Positions 1-9,426 of a stretch of DNA of 64,000 nucleotides are shown one piece after another. A program made the translations under genes and the position numbers. How positions within the stretch are numbered: position 1 is the first letter of the stretch; each line of letters opens with the position of its first letter. Source of the stretch: [Actinobacillus] rossii (GTDB lineage Bacteria; Pseudomonadota; Gammaproteobacteria; Enterobacterales; Pasteurellaceae); NCBI GenBank assembly GCA_900444965.1, contig UFRQ01000003.1, positions 806,001 through 870,000 on the forward strand, written 5' to 3'. A model generated the notes under the pieces. It saw nothing but the letters and a program-made list of their open reading frames with translations. It was not told the origin of the DNA and ran no database searches.

Positions 1-13
1 AGATTAAAGGAAA

Positions 14-1678
14 TTAAGCGACAGCCCAAAGTAAAATAGCAAGCAGCTGTGGAGAGATAATCCGTAAGAACATAACTAATGGATAAACTGTTGCATAAGA
101 AAGTGCAGCCGCTCCACTTTCTTCTTTGATTGCATTAGCAAAGGCAAGGGCTGGTGGATCTGTCATTGAACCTGCTAATAACCCACAGATACTGAGATAA
201 TTCATGTTGGCATACAAGCGAGCCAGTATTCCGACTGTGATTAATGGCACGAATGTAATTAATGCCCCATATCCCATCCATTCAACTCCGCCACCATTAA
301 TTAATGTTTCTACGAAGTTACCGCCAGATTTTAAACCAACAACGGCAAGGAATAAAACAATGCCAATTTCACGTAGGGCTAAGTTTGCACTCGGTGGCAT
401 AAACCAATACAGTTTACCGATAGAACCTATACGAGCTAGAATTAATGCCACAACTAATGGACCACCAGCTAAACCGAGCTTTAATGCCACAGGGAAACCG
501 GGTACGTGAATAGGGAGTGAGCCTAGTAAAACCCCTAAGCCAATCCCAATAAATACAGGTAACATCTGGACTTGTTGTAATTTAGATTGAGCGTTACCAA
601 GTACGGCAATCGCATTGTCCATCATGTCTGCGTTACCAACGATATGTAAGACGTCACCAAATTGCAGTGTAGAATTCGCTGTAGGAACGAGTTCTACACC
701 AGAACGGTTTAAACGTGAGATCATAATACCGTATTTTTGATGAATAGCTAGCGTGCGGATTTTTTTGCCTAGTACATTTTCATTGGTAACCACAACGCGT
801 TCAGAGCGAATGGTTCCTGTATGAAATAAGCTTTTTTCTACTTCAACCTGAATTCCTACAATTAATTGCATTTTGCGTAAACTTTTGGGATCGCCTACTA
901 AATGCAATAAGTCATTGAGATGAATTTCTGTATCAGCTTGCGGTACACTAATGTCTTCACCGCGTTTTAGACGGGTGCAGACAATATCTTTTGCGCCATC
1001 AAATCCTAAAATTTCTTTTAATGGCAAACCATCTAGGTTAGGGTTGCTTACTTTGATATTCATTTTCTGTAAGCTTTCTTTGTCTTTCCCCGTTTCGTGG
1101 TCAAATTTTGTTGCTTCTTCGTCCACTTTGACTCGGAAGAATAAACGCACTAACCACATAGAAAGTAAAATCCCACAAATCCCAAAAGGGTAGGCAACGG
1201 CATAGGACATACCCATTGTTTCAGTGATATTAGTCATTCCGAGTTCTGAAAGAATTTGTTGTCCCGCACCAAGTGATGGTGTGTTAGTGACAGCGCCTGA
1301 ATAGATACCAAGAATGATATCTAATGGAACATCTGCCAATTTGTGCAAAAGCGCAACGATGACGGAACCTAGTAATACGATTAAGGCAGCGAATCCATTA
1401 AGTTTCAGACCTGATTTACGCAAAGATGCGAAAAACCCGGGACCAACCTGAATACCAATGGTATATACAAACAAGATCAAACCGAATTCTTGAATAAAAT
1501 GAAGTGTGTGAGTATCAAGTGCTAGTCCGTATTGGTTAGTAAAGTGAGAAACTAAAATTCCCCCGAATAATACGCCACCAATACCGAGTCCCACGCCTTT
1601 AATTTTCCAATGACCTATCCACAGCCCGATAACAGCAACGAGTGCAAGTAAGATCATGGTTATTGCCACATCTGACAT
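14..1678 (-). CDS. yidE: AspT/YidE-family putative transporter
   Basis: Predicted inner-membrane transporter of the AspT/YidE/YbjL family, 554 aa, the usual family length. Two hydrophobic halves (about residues 1-190 and 375-554) flank a soluble centre that looks like two RCK_C (TrkA-C type) domains at about 205-375. The related AspT protein exchanges aspartate and alanine; the substrate of this orthologue of H. influenzae HI0035 is not known, so no substrate is assigned. The ATG is preceded by an AAGGTAGG ribosome-binding stretch. It is transcribed away from the ABC transporter at 1846 across a 167-bp spacer with a CRP-like site, the same neighbour as in H. influenzae (HI0035/HI0036). The gene is complete, its stop lying 14 bases from the window edge. 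Confidence 0.9.
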   Translation of the reverse strand: MSDVAITMILLALVAVIGLWIGHWKIKGVGLGIGGVLFGGILVSHFTNQYGLALDTHTLHFIQEFGLILFVYTIGIQVGPGFFASLRKSGLKLNGFAALIVLLGSVIVALLHKLADVPLDIILGIYSGAVTNTPSLGAGQQILSELGMTNITETMGMSYAVAYPFGICGILLSMWLVRLFFRVKVDEEATKFDHETGKDKESLQKMNIKVSNPNLDGLPLKEILGFDGAKDIVCTRLKRGEDISVPQADTEIHLNDLLHLVGDPKSLRKMQLIVGIQVEVEKSLFHTGTIRSERVVVTNENVLGKKIRTLAIHQKYGIMISRLNRSGVELVPTANSTLQFGDVLHIVGNADMMDNAIAVLGNAQSKLQQVQMLPVFIGIGLGVLLGSLPIHVPGFPVALKLGLAGGPLVVALILARIGSIGKLYWFMPPSANLALREIGIVLFLAVVGLKSGGNFVETLINGGGVEWMGYGALITFVPLITVGILARLYANMNYLSICGLLAGSMTDPPALAFANAIKEESGAAALSYATVYPLVMFLRIISPQLLAILLWAVA

Positions 1679-1758
1679 AACTACCTACCTTGGGTAATAA
1701 AAATAAACTAAGACTAATTATAGCGATATCGGTTGAACAACCAATGATTAAGATCAAA

Positions 1759-1780
1759 AAGTGTAAACTTCGTCACATTT
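1759..1780. promoter_or_regulatory. candidate CRP site between yidE and the ABC transporter
   Basis: The half-sites TGTAA and TCACA are separated by 6 bp (ACTTCG) and flanked by AAG and TTT. This matches the CRP consensus TGTGA-N6-TCACA with one core mismatch. It lies midway in the divergent spacer, so it could act on either gene. Pattern match only. Confidence 0.45.
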
Positions 1781-1845
1781 TTCTTGCACTCAATTCAGTT
1801 TTACTGAAAAATAATCGCTCATTTTTTAAAAAATTAATAAATTGA

Positions 1846-3636
1846 ATGAATTATTCTCAAGAATTATTAACGTCAGTGCTTTGGCTTTTAAAAACGATCA
1901 GTATTACAGCTGTTCTTTTTACTTTACTGATGTTAGGACTGATCAAAACGACTCGTTGGGGACACCAATTTTGGTTGTTAGCATACGGTTATATTTCTCC
2001 GAAACGGAGTTTTAAACCACTCAGTTATTTTATCGTCATTGTCTTCTTTAATTTAGTTGCCGTGCGTGTAGATATTCTTTTTTCTGAATGGTACAAAGCG
2101 ATGTATGATGCGCTGCAAAAAATGGACGCCAATGTGTTTTGGATCCAAATGGTAGTATTTTCTGTACTGGCAGCTGTACACATTGGAAACATTTTGCTTA
2201 CTTATTATTTTACCCAACGTTTTACTATTCAGTGGCGTACATGGTTAAATGCCAATATGGTAGAAAAATGGACACAAAACCAAGCCTATTACAAATCACA
2301 ATATGTTTATAATCAATTAGATAACCCTGACCAACGTATTCAACAAGACGTGAAATCTTTTGTCTCTTCGTCTCTGAGTTTTGCGACGGGTGTGATTTCG
2401 TCTGCAGTGTCAATTGTTGCGTTTACACAAATTTTATGGACGCTTTCAGGCCCTATGACCGTAGCAGGTATAACGATTCCGCATGCTATGGTTTATTTTG
2501 TGTTCATTTATGTACTGGTAAGCAGCGTGATCGCTTTTAAAATTGGTCGTCCGTTAATTCATTTGAATTTTGCTAATGAACGCCTAAACGCGAACTATCG
2601 TTATTCCTTAATTCGTGTTAAAGAATATGCAGAAAGTATTGCCTTTTTCCGTGGTGAAAAAATGGAAAAATCGGTTCTATTTAAACAATTTAACCACGTC
2701 ATCGATAATGTCTGGAAAATGGTGTATATGACGTTGAAACTTTCAGGTTTTAACGTGATGATGACACAAATTTCGGTAATTTTCCCTTTTATTATTCAAG
2801 CCAGCCGTTATTTCAGTAATCAAATCCAGTTAGGGGATTTAATTCAAACGGCGCAATCTTTTGGACGCGTACAATCTGCGTTGTCTTACTTCCGTAATGT
2901 ATATGATGATTTTACGGGCTATCGTGCGGTACTTGATCGTTTAACAGGTTTTCATACGGCGATTACCCAAGCTACGACAGAAGGCCACGTTGTGATCAAA
3001 GACAGCGAAAGTGCGGTGATTTTTGATGAACTTTTTGTGAAAAAACCGACAGGTGAAGTCTTAATTAAAGCATTGAATGTGCATTTGCTACAAGGTTCTT
3101 CCGTATTAATTAAAGGCCCATCGGGTTCTGGGAAAACCACCTTGCTACGGACGATAGCCGGTTTATGGTCTTTCTCTGAAGGGACAGTTTATTATCCGTT
3201 AAACAACGCCTTGTTTTTATCGCAAAAGCCGTATTTACCACAAGGACGTTTAATTGATGCACTTTATTACCCAGCCGTCGCACCTGAAAATGTCGATTTA
3301 AATCAAGCTGCTGAAATTATGCGGCAAGTTCAACTTGGACATTTAGCGGATAAATTAGAACAAGAAAATGATTGGACACGGGTATTATCATTGGGCGAGC
3401 AACAACGTTTATCTTTTGCTCGTGTGCTTATTCATAAACCATTTGTCGCCTTTTTAGATGAAGCAACAGCAAGCATGGACGAGGGTTTGGAAGATGCAAT
3501 GTATCGCTTGTTACGAGAAAAACTACCAAACACGACTATTATTAGTGTAGGACATCGTTCAACATTACAAAGACACCATCAACAACAACTTGTGATTAAT
3601 CCAGAGAAAAAAAGTTGGGAGTTGTTAACATCTTGA
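1846..3636 (+). CDS. SbmA/YddA-like ABC transporter (fused membrane and ATPase domains)
   Basis: Half-size ABC transporter of 596 aa. The N-terminal 370 residues or so are a six-helix membrane domain of the SbmA/BacA/YddA type (ABC_membrane_2). The C-terminal ATPase has Walker A GPSGSGKTT from residue 424, a signature LSLGEQQR near 515 and Walker B FVAFLDEA. LSLGEQQR instead of LSGGQ is common in this subfamily. It is the counterpart of H. influenzae HI0036. SbmA-type relatives import peptides or modified peptides, but no substrate is shown here. The only plausible ATG has a poor ribosome-binding site in a very AT-rich leader. A Hin-type uptake signal lies inside the gene at 3009-3017. Confidence 0.88.
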   Translation: MNYSQELLTSVLWLLKTISITAVLFTLLMLGLIKTTRWGHQFWLLAYGYISPKRSFKPLSYFIVIVFFNLVAVRVDILFSEWYKAMYDALQKMDANVFWIQMVVFSVLAAVHIGNILLTYYFTQRFTIQWRTWLNANMVEKWTQNQAYYKSQYVYNQLDNPDQRIQQDVKSFVSSSLSFATGVISSAVSIVAFTQILWTLSGPMTVAGITIPHAMVYFVFIYVLVSSVIAFKIGRPLIHLNFANERLNANYRYSLIRVKEYAESIAFFRGEKMEKSVLFKQFNHVIDNVWKMVYMTLKLSGFNVMMTQISVIFPFIIQASRYFSNQIQLGDLIQTAQSFGRVQSALSYFRNVYDDFTGYRAVLDRLTGFHTAITQATTEGHVVIKDSESAVIFDELFVKKPTGEVLIKALNVHLLQGSSVLIKGPSGSGKTTLLRTIAGLWSFSEGTVYYPLNNALFLSQKPYLPQGRLIDALYYPAVAPENVDLNQAAEIMRQVQLGHLADKLEQENDWTRVLSLGEQQRLSFARVLIHKPFVAFLDEATASMDEGLEDAMYRLLREKLPNTTIISVGHRSTLQRHHQQQLVINPEKKSWELLTS

Positions 3637-3713
3637 TAAATTGGATGAAGTGATTCTTGATGTTTGGGCGAATGTAAGTAACCTAATTTAGAATTTAGTT
3701 ATCTCAATATGGT

Positions 3714-3748
3714 AAAGCCGTCTAAACAAGCGTTCAGACGGCTTTTTT
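3714..3748. terminator. terminator built from an inverted pair of neisserial-type uptake motifs
   Basis: Stem AAGCCGTCT / AGACGGCTT with a 12-nt loop, then six Ts on the + strand, placed to end the ABC transporter transcript. The right arm contains, on the minus strand, the exact 10-mer GCCGTCTGAA (3733-3742), the core of the Neisseria DNA uptake sequence. The left arm matches it at 9 of 10 bases. The hairpin also lies just past the end of thiE on the other strand and may serve both. Confidence 0.75.
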
Positions 3749-3750
3749 CT

Positions 3751-4419
3751 CTATGTGCGTAAAGGCGGATACAAATTTTGCACTGTTTGCATCACATTAT
3801 CGGATCGTGTAATTGCGGATATAACCGCAACTCCATCTGCGCCTGCAGCCCAAATATTGGCAACATTATCAACCGAAATACCGCCAATAGCGACTAAAGG
3901 TTTATTGGGATCAAGTTGTTTAGCTTGGCGAATCAAATCAATCCCCACATTTTGCATCGCATCGGGTTTAGATGCCGTGTTAAAAATCGCCCCTACTGCC
4001 CAATAATCAATATCAGGTAGCTTTAAACTATTTTGCAATTCATAGAGCGTACTATTAGAAATACCTAAAAATAACTTACCTTGGATTAATTTAATGGCTT
4101 CTAGTGCTGCCATATCTTTTTGCCCAATATGGACACCATCAGCTCCCAATTTTACTGCCATTTCTACATCATTGTTGAGAACAAATGGTACGCCATATTG
4201 CCGACATAACGCTTGGCAATCACGCGCCAGCTGCCATTGTGCTTGTTTGTCTTGCAACGCCAATTCACCTTTTTCACGAAATTGGTAACAGGTTATGCCT
4301 GCTTGCAAAGCCGTTTCCAATGTAGACAATAATTTTTGTTCAGGCGTTCCCGTTGATAAATGCAAACAATCTTGCGTACCCGCCACGAAATAAACAGATA
4401 ATAATTCTCGTTGAAGCAT
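3751..4419 (-). CDS. thiE: thiamine-phosphate synthase ThiE
   Basis: Joins HMP-pyrophosphate to thiazole phosphate, giving thiamine monophosphate in the cytoplasm. The 222-aa TIM-barrel protein shows the family landmarks CYQFREKG (substrate-binding Arg/Lys), VPFVLNND, GVHIGQKD and IGGIS near the C-terminus. Length is normal. It is the last gene of thiM-thiD-thiE. The ATG lies 13 bp after the thiD stop and has an AAGGAAA ribosome-binding site overlapping that gap. No thiamine synthesis genes (thiC, thiG, thiH) are nearby, so the operon looks like a salvage module for HMP and thiazole. Expression should follow the TPP riboswitch at 6231-6305. Confidence 0.95.
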   Translation of the reverse strand: MLQRELLSVYFVAGTQDCLHLSTGTPEQKLLSTLETALQAGITCYQFREKGELALQDKQAQWQLARDCQALCRQYGVPFVLNNDVEMAVKLGADGVHIGQKDMAALEAIKLIQGKLFLGISNSTLYELQNSLKLPDIDYWAVGAIFNTASKPDAMQNVGIDLIRQAKQLDPNKPLVAIGGISVDNVANIWAAGADGVAVISAITRSDNVMQTVQNLYPPLRT

Positions 4420-4432
4420 GAGATTTCCTTAA

Positions 4433-5233
4433 TTAAGCTGACATTGCCCAATGATTAACTGCGCCACAACCATTGCCTACGCCAATGGGGTGTGAGATGG
4501 CAGCACTGATGGCTTGCTTGGCAATGCGAATGGCTGATAATGTGTCTATACCTTTTGCCAATTCTGCTGCAATACAGGCTGAAAATGTGCAACCGGTGCC
4601 ATGAGTATGAGGTGTGGCAAATCTAGGTGTATCCAATATGTGCATTTCATTGCCTGAAAAGACCCAATCTCGGCACACCGCGCTGTTGGAATTCTCTAAA
4701 TGCCCGCCTTTAATGACGACTGTTTTCACGCCCATTTCATGCAATAATTGTGCAGCGTATTGAGCATCAGTATCATTGTTTACTTGAACCCCTGTTAATG
4801 CAGTAACTTCGGGCAAATTTGGGGTGATGATATCCGCTAAAGGCAGCAATTCGCGTTTTAAGGCGGTGATAGCATGATTCTGCAACAATAATTCTCCGCC
4901 TTTAGCGATCATTACAGGGTCTAATACGAATGTTCCTAAATGATGTTTTTTGATCGAATTTGCCACGCATTCAATCACATCTGCAGTACCCAGCATACCG
5001 ATTTTATATGCCGAAATAGTAAAGTCAGTTGCTACTGCTTCAATTTGTGCTGCAATATTATCTAATGGAATCATATGAATATGATATACACCTAATGTAT
5101 TTTGGGCTGTTACCGCTGTTACCACACTGGTGCCAAATACACCACGCATTTGAAAGGTTTTTAAATCTGCTTGAATACCTGCGCCACCGCCACTATCCGA
5201 GCCTGCAATGGTTAAAACTTGGGGTATAGTCAT
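4433..5233 (-). CDS. thiD: hydroxymethylpyrimidine/phosphomethylpyrimidine kinase ThiD
   Basis: Phosphorylates HMP twice to HMP-PP, the pyrimidine substrate of ThiE. This 266-aa ribokinase-fold protein begins with IAGSDSGGGAGIQADLKTF, the canonical ThiD start motif. It has DPVMIAKGG in the middle and the anion-hole motif HGTGCTFSA near residue 215. The start is well placed after a GGAG ribosome-binding site. It lies 10 bp downstream of thiM and 13 bp upstream of thiE, so the three genes are one operon. The C-terminus is shorter than in fused ThiD-ThiE or ThiD-TenA proteins, and nothing suggests a fusion. Confidence 0.95.
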   Translation of the reverse strand: MTIPQVLTIAGSDSGGGAGIQADLKTFQMRGVFGTSVVTAVTAQNTLGVYHIHMIPLDNIAAQIEAVATDFTISAYKIGMLGTADVIECVANSIKKHHLGTFVLDPVMIAKGGELLLQNHAITALKRELLPLADIITPNLPEVTALTGVQVNNDTDAQYAAQLLHEMGVKTVVIKGGHLENSNSAVCRDWVFSGNEMHILDTPRFATPHTHGTGCTFSACIAAELAKGIDTLSAIRIAKQAISAAISHPIGVGNGCGAVNHWAMSA

Positions 5234-5243
5234 GTTTTTTCTC

Positions 5244-6053
5244 CTAGATAATCCATTCTGCTTTCATTAACTGTTCGGTTTGAGTGGCATCAATTGTAGC
5301 TAATGCATCCAATAACCGTACTGCAAATGTACCTGATTGTGTGGCTTGTAACCCGATAGCTGCTAATTCTCCTGCCACTGCGTATACTGTGCATGCTTCA
5401 TAAGCTGCTTGAAAAGCAAATTCACGTGGAGCAACCGCCAAAAATGCACCTACAATTGCACTTAATAAACAGCCAGTGGCCGTGACTTTAGGGAATAATG
5501 CCACACCATTAGATAGTTTTATTATCTGTTTATCGTTGGCAACAAAATCATGCTCTCCACTTAAAACCGCTATTGTGTTAAATTTTTGTGCAACTTTCTG
5601 AGCGATTTCAGCTAAATTGCCTGAACCTTGCCCTACATCTACACCTTTGGAAGTCCATTGCACATCCGCTAAATATGCCAATTCGCCAGCATTACCACGA
5701 ATAGCACTAAACTGAATATTTTGAGTTAATGTGGCTACTGTTTTTTGTCGTAAATGACTTGCACCAACAGCCACAGGATCAAGCACCACTGGTACGCCAG
5801 CTTGATTTGCCGCGATGCCTGCCGCTAACATCGCAGAGACTTTTTCATCAGATGGTGTGCCTAAATTCAGGACAATTGCGCCACTAATGGCAGCTAATTC
5901 TGCCATTTCATCAGGACTTTCTGCCATCATGGGGGAGGCACCCAATGCTAATAACCCATTAGCAGTAAAATGGGCTGAAACCAAATTGGTAATATTGTGA
6001 ATTAACGGATTATGTTCACGAACAGCATCTAAAAAAATGATTTTGGGATCCAT
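5244..6053 (-). CDS. thiM: hydroxyethylthiazole kinase ThiM
   Basis: Phosphorylates salvaged hydroxyethylthiazole for use by ThiE. The 269-aa product has the ThiM landmarks NPLIHNITN, DPVAVGAS, IRGNAGE and TATGCLLSA, the last carrying the catalytic Cys region. I start it at the ATG at 6053 (MDPKIIFL), which has GGAGAAT about 8 bp upstream. An in-frame ATG at 6080 would add nine basic residues that lack a ribosome-binding site and that E. coli ThiM does not have. It is the first gene of the salvage operon. Its 5' leader of about 250 nt carries the TPP riboswitch and its terminator hairpin. Confidence 0.93.
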   Translation of the reverse strand: MDPKIIFLDAVREHNPLIHNITNLVSAHFTANGLLALGASPMMAESPDEMAELAAISGAIVLNLGTPSDEKVSAMLAAGIAANQAGVPVVLDPVAVGASHLRQKTVATLTQNIQFSAIRGNAGELAYLADVQWTSKGVDVGQGSGNLAEIAQKVAQKFNTIAVLSGEHDFVANDKQIIKLSNGVALFPKVTATGCLLSAIVGAFLAVAPREFAFQAAYEACTVYAVAGELAAIGLQATQSGTFAVRLLDALATIDATQTEQLMKAEWII

Positions 6054-6162
6054 TAAAAATATTCTCCTACGTAAATTCATTTTATAAGCTGCCTGAAAAC
6101 GTGAGAATACACCGTTATTTTGAATGAGTTAAAACGTGATAAGAAACAATAAGAAAACAAAA

Positions 6163-6204
6163 ACACACGCAAACTACCTAAATATTTAGGCAGCTTGCGT
6201 GTGT
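6163..6204 (-). terminator. expression-platform hairpin of the TPP riboswitch
   Basis: A 42-nt inverted repeat with 21-nt arms and a palindromic centre (TAAATATTTA). On the + strand two positions mismatch (A opposite C). Read as minus-strand RNA the same positions become G-U pairs, so the stem is continuous only in the thi transcript. It is followed on the minus strand by a U-rich run (6141-6162). Lying between aptamer and thiM, it is the likely intrinsic terminator of the switch. Confidence 0.75.
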
Positions 6205-6230
6205 ATCAAAGAGAAGAATGATATTCATAA

Positions 6231-6305
6231 GTTTCCTACGCCAGTATTAACTGTATCAGGTTCACGGGTATTTCTCAGCCGCATCAAGCAGCACCCCGAC
6301 TTAAG
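6231..6305 (-). promoter_or_regulatory. TPP (THI-box) riboswitch
   Basis: Read on the minus strand, the aptamer shows the canonical blocks in order: CGGGGTGC, the CTGAGA pyrimidine-sensing loop followed by ATACCCG, GAACCTGAT, then the pyrophosphate helix with CTGGCGTAGGAAAC closing P1. These match the conserved THI element (GGGGTGC, CTGAGA, ACCC, GAACCTGAT, GCGTAGGGA). It lies about 180 bp upstream of thiM and should switch off thiMDE when TPP is plentiful. Confidence 0.95.
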
Positions 6306-6470
6306 TGTCTTCTGCGAGTATAAATGGATAAACCCCAAATATCAATCTAGCTTAAGCTAAATAAAATATATTGGCATAGATGTGGATTGAGTTAAATCGA
6401 CGTTTTTTTATTTGTTTCTAAAATTACGCTATAATTGTCCGCACTTTTTACTGATTAACCGAGAAATATT

Positions 6471-9335
6471 ATGGCTCAGATCGCACCTAATCCCCTTGTT
6501 CTTGTTGACGGTTCTTCCTATTTATACCGTGCTTTTCATGCTTTTCCACCTTTAACCAATTCACAAGGCGAACCCACAGGGGCGATGTATGGCGTATTGA
6601 ATATGCTTAAAAGTTTGATTGCACAAGCGCAACCGAGCCATATAGCCGTGGTTTTTGATGCCAAGGGTAAGACCTTCCGTGATGAAATGTTTGAGCAATA
6701 TAAATCGCACCGCCCACCTATGCCCGATGATTTACGCGCGCAAATTCAACCTTTGCACAATATTATCCGAGCTTTGGGTATTCCATTACTTTCAGTGGAA
6801 GGAGTAGAAGCGGATGATGTGATTGGTACACTGGCAATTCAAGCATCAAAACAAGGGAAAAAAGTACTGATTTCTACTGGCGATAAGGATATGGCGCAGC
6901 TGGTGGATGAGAACATTATGCTGATCAATACCATGAATAATACCTTGCTGGATCGTGATGGCGTAGTGGAAAAATATGGCATTCCTCCTGAACTCATCAT
7001 TGATTATCTCGCGTTAATGGGGGATAGCGCGGATAATATCCCCGGTGTGGCTGGCGTGGGCGAGAAAACAGCCTTAGGTTTGTTACAGGGGATCGGTTCT
7101 ATGGCGGAAATTTATGCGAATTTGGATAAAGTCGCCGATTTACCCATTCGTGGCGCGAAGAAATTAGGTGAGAAATTAGCCGCCGCGAAAGCCGATGCGG
7201 ATTTATCCTATGTGCTTGCGACTATTAAAACCGATGTTGATCTTGAGGTTCAACCTGACGATCTGACTATTGGCTCTGCCAATAATGATGAACTTGCGGC
7301 ACAGTTTGGGCGTTATGAATTTAAGCGTTGGCTGAATGAAGTATTGACAGGGGAAAGCTCAGTGACCAAGCCAACGGAACAAGCAATTAAAGTCAATCAT
7401 TATCAGGCAACACCGTCCCAACCTGTTGAAAGTGCGGTGAAAAAACAGGTTAAAATTGACCGCACTTTGTATGAAACCATCACCACTACAGCCCAATTAG
7501 AAAGTTGGATTAAGGCGATTGAGCAAGCAAAATTAGTGGCAGTGGATACGGAAACGAATTCCCTTGACGCGATGCAAGCGACATTAGTCGGAGTTTCTTT
7601 CGCGTTAGAAAATGGCAAGGCTTGCTATATTCCGTTGGCACATCAACACCAAGTGGCAGTCTTATCAAGTGTAGAACAGGGCGATCTTTTTGCAGAGTCT
7701 GAAACAGACGAAATGCGTTGGGAATTGCGTCCTGACCAATTGAATAAAGCGGAAACCTTGGCGCGTTTAAAACCCTTATTAGAAAATGCTGGAATTCAGA
7801 AAATCGGGCAAAATCTCAAATACGATTTAACGATTTTTGCCAATAACGGCATTGTGGTGCAAGGCGTTGCTTTTGATACTATGTTGGAAAGCTATGTGTT
7901 AAACAGCACAGGTCGTCATAATATGGATGATTTATCCGAACGTTACCTTGGGCATAAAACCATTGAATTCGAAGAATTGGCTGGTAAAGGCAAAAATCAG
8001 CTGACTTTCGATAAAATCGAGTTAGCAAAAGCAGCAGAATATGCGGCGGAAGACGCAGATGTCACCATGAAGTTACACCAAACTCTTTGGGTGGAATTAG
8101 AAAAAACGCCAGAATTAGTGAAATTATTCCGCGACATTGAATTACCGTTAGTGAATGTGCTTTCTCGCGTGGAGCGTAATGGCGTACTCATTAATGCGCA
8201 AACATTATTAGCGCATTCAGATGAAATTAGCCAAAGATTGACCGTACTTGAAACACAAGCCTATGAATTAGCTGGTGAAAAATTTAATTTAGCGTCACCA
8301 AAACAACTGCAAGAGATTTTGTTCAACAAGTTAAATTTGCCTGTATTACAAAAAACACCAAAAGGTGATCCTTCGACTAAAGAAGAAGTGTTGGAAGAAT
8401 TGGCGTTAGATCATGAATTGCCGAAATTGCTGGTGGAACATCGTGGATTGGCAAAATTAAAATCCACTTACACAGACAAGCTGCCGCAAATGATTAATCC
8501 GAAAACAGGACGCGTACACACGTCTTATCATCAAGCCGTCACCGCGACAGGACGTTTGTCTTCTAGCGATCCGAATTTACAGAATATTCCTATCCGCAAT
8601 GAAGAAGGTCGTCGCATTCGCCAAGCGTTTATTGCTCGCGAAGGCTATCAAATTCTTGCCGCGGACTATTCGCAAATTGAACTGCGGATTATGGCGCATT
8701 TGTCAGGAGACAAAGGGTTGACCACGGCATTTGCAGAAGGCAAAGATATTCATCGCGCTACCGCGGCAGAAATTTTTGGTTTGCCCCTTGATGAAGTGAG
8801 CAACGAACAACGCCGCAGCGCCAAAGCCATTAACTTTGGTTTAATTTATGGTATGTCTGCCTTTGGTTTGTCTCGTCAATTGGGGATTTCTCGTGCCGAT
8901 GCGGCCAAATATATGAATCTTTATTTTGAGCGTTATCCGAATGTGCAAACCTTTATGACGGAGATCCAAGAGAAAGCCAAAGCACAAGGTTATGTGGAAA
9001 CGCTGTTTGGTCGCCGTTTGTATTTGCCTGAAATTAACTCAAGCAATGCAATGCGCCGTAAGGGAGCTGAACGCGTGGCAATTAACGCACCAATGCAAGG
9101 TACCGCAGCGGATATTATTAAATTAGCCATGCTTGCCATTGACCAAGAAATTGGCGATAACGATGAGATTAAAATGATTATGCAGGTTCACGATGAATTA
9201 GTGTTTGAAGTGCGGTCAGAAAAAATCGAGTTTTATCGTCAATTGATTAAAGAAAAAATGGAAAACGCTGCCAAATTAGCCGTGCCATTGATTGTCGATG
9301 TCGGCGTGGGACAAAATTGGGATGAGGCGCATTAA
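6471..9335 (+). CDS. polA: DNA polymerase I
   Basis: Repair and Okazaki-fragment processing polymerase, 954 aa, with all three domains. Residues 1-290 form the 5' nuclease ([15 protein letters not shown]; metal-site region [20 protein letters not shown]). Residues 330-530 form a 3'-5' exonuclease that keeps its acidic motifs (VDTETNS, NLKYDLT, YAAEDAD) and is probably active. Residues 560-954 form the polymerase, with DYSQIELR (Asp732), [14 protein letters not shown] and [11 protein letters not shown] perfect -10 TATAAT lies at 6430-6435 with only a weak -35. An inverted pair of uptake signals (7430-7438, 7459-7467) sits in the linker between the first two domains. Confidence 0.98.
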   Translation: MAQIAPNPLVLVDGSSYLYRAFHAFPPLTNSQGEPTGAMYGVLNMLKSLIAQAQPSHIAVVFDAKGKTFRDEMFEQYKSHRPPMPDDLRAQIQPLHNIIRALGIPLLSVEGVEADDVIGTLAIQASKQGKKVLISTGDKDMAQLVDENIMLINTMNNTLLDRDGVVEKYGIPPELIIDYLALMGDSADNIPGVAGVGEKTALGLLQGIGSMAEIYANLDKVADLPIRGAKKLGEKLAAAKADADLSYVLATIKTDVDLEVQPDDLTIGSANNDELAAQFGRYEFKRWLNEVLTGESSVTKPTEQAIKVNHYQATPSQPVESAVKKQVKIDRTLYETITTTAQLESWIKAIEQAKLVAVDTETNSLDAMQATLVGVSFALENGKACYIPLAHQHQVAVLSSVEQGDLFAESETDEMRWELRPDQLNKAETLARLKPLLENAGIQKIGQNLKYDLTIFANNGIVVQGVAFDTMLESYVLNSTGRHNMDDLSERYLGHKTIEFEELAGKGKNQLTFDKIELAKAAEYAAEDADVTMKLHQTLWVELEKTPELVKLFRDIELPLVNVLSRVERNGVLINAQTLLAHSDEISQRLTVLETQAYELAGEKFNLASPKQLQEILFNKLNLPVLQKTPKGDPSTKEEVLEELALDHELPKLLVEHRGLAKLKSTYTDKLPQMINPKTGRVHTSYHQAVTATGRLSSSDPNLQNIPIRNEEGRRIRQAFIAREGYQILAADYSQIELRIMAHLSGDKGLTTAFAEGKDIHRATAAEIFGLPLDEVSNEQRRSAKAINFGLIYGMSAFGLSRQLGISRADAAKYMNLYFERYPNVQTFMTEIQEKAKAQGYVETLFGRRLYLPEINSSNAMRRKGAERVAINAPMQGTAADIIKLAMLAIDQEIGDNDEIKMIMQVHDELVFEVRSEKIEFYRQLIKEKMENAAKLAVPLIVDVGVGQNWDEAH

Positions 9336-9361
9336 TTTAGGATAAGCTCCATTTATATCGC

Positions 9362-9390
9362 AAGGACAGGCTTTATGCCTGTCCTTATTT
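9362..9390. terminator. terminator between convergent polA and ppx
   Basis: A 10-bp perfect stem AAGGACAGGC / GCCTGTCCTT with a 5-nt loop, followed by a short T-rich run. It sits 26 bp after the polA stop and 37 bp from the ppx stop, so it may serve both directions. Confidence 0.75.
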
Positions 9391-9426
9391 ATGGGGAAAA
9401 GAGAAAAAGCCATTTCGATGAAAAGA

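Noticed and set aside
6054..6080. Longer ThiM start at 6080
   Set aside because: No ribosome-binding site; adds MNLRRRIFL, which ThiM proteins do not have; the ATG at 6053 has GGAG.
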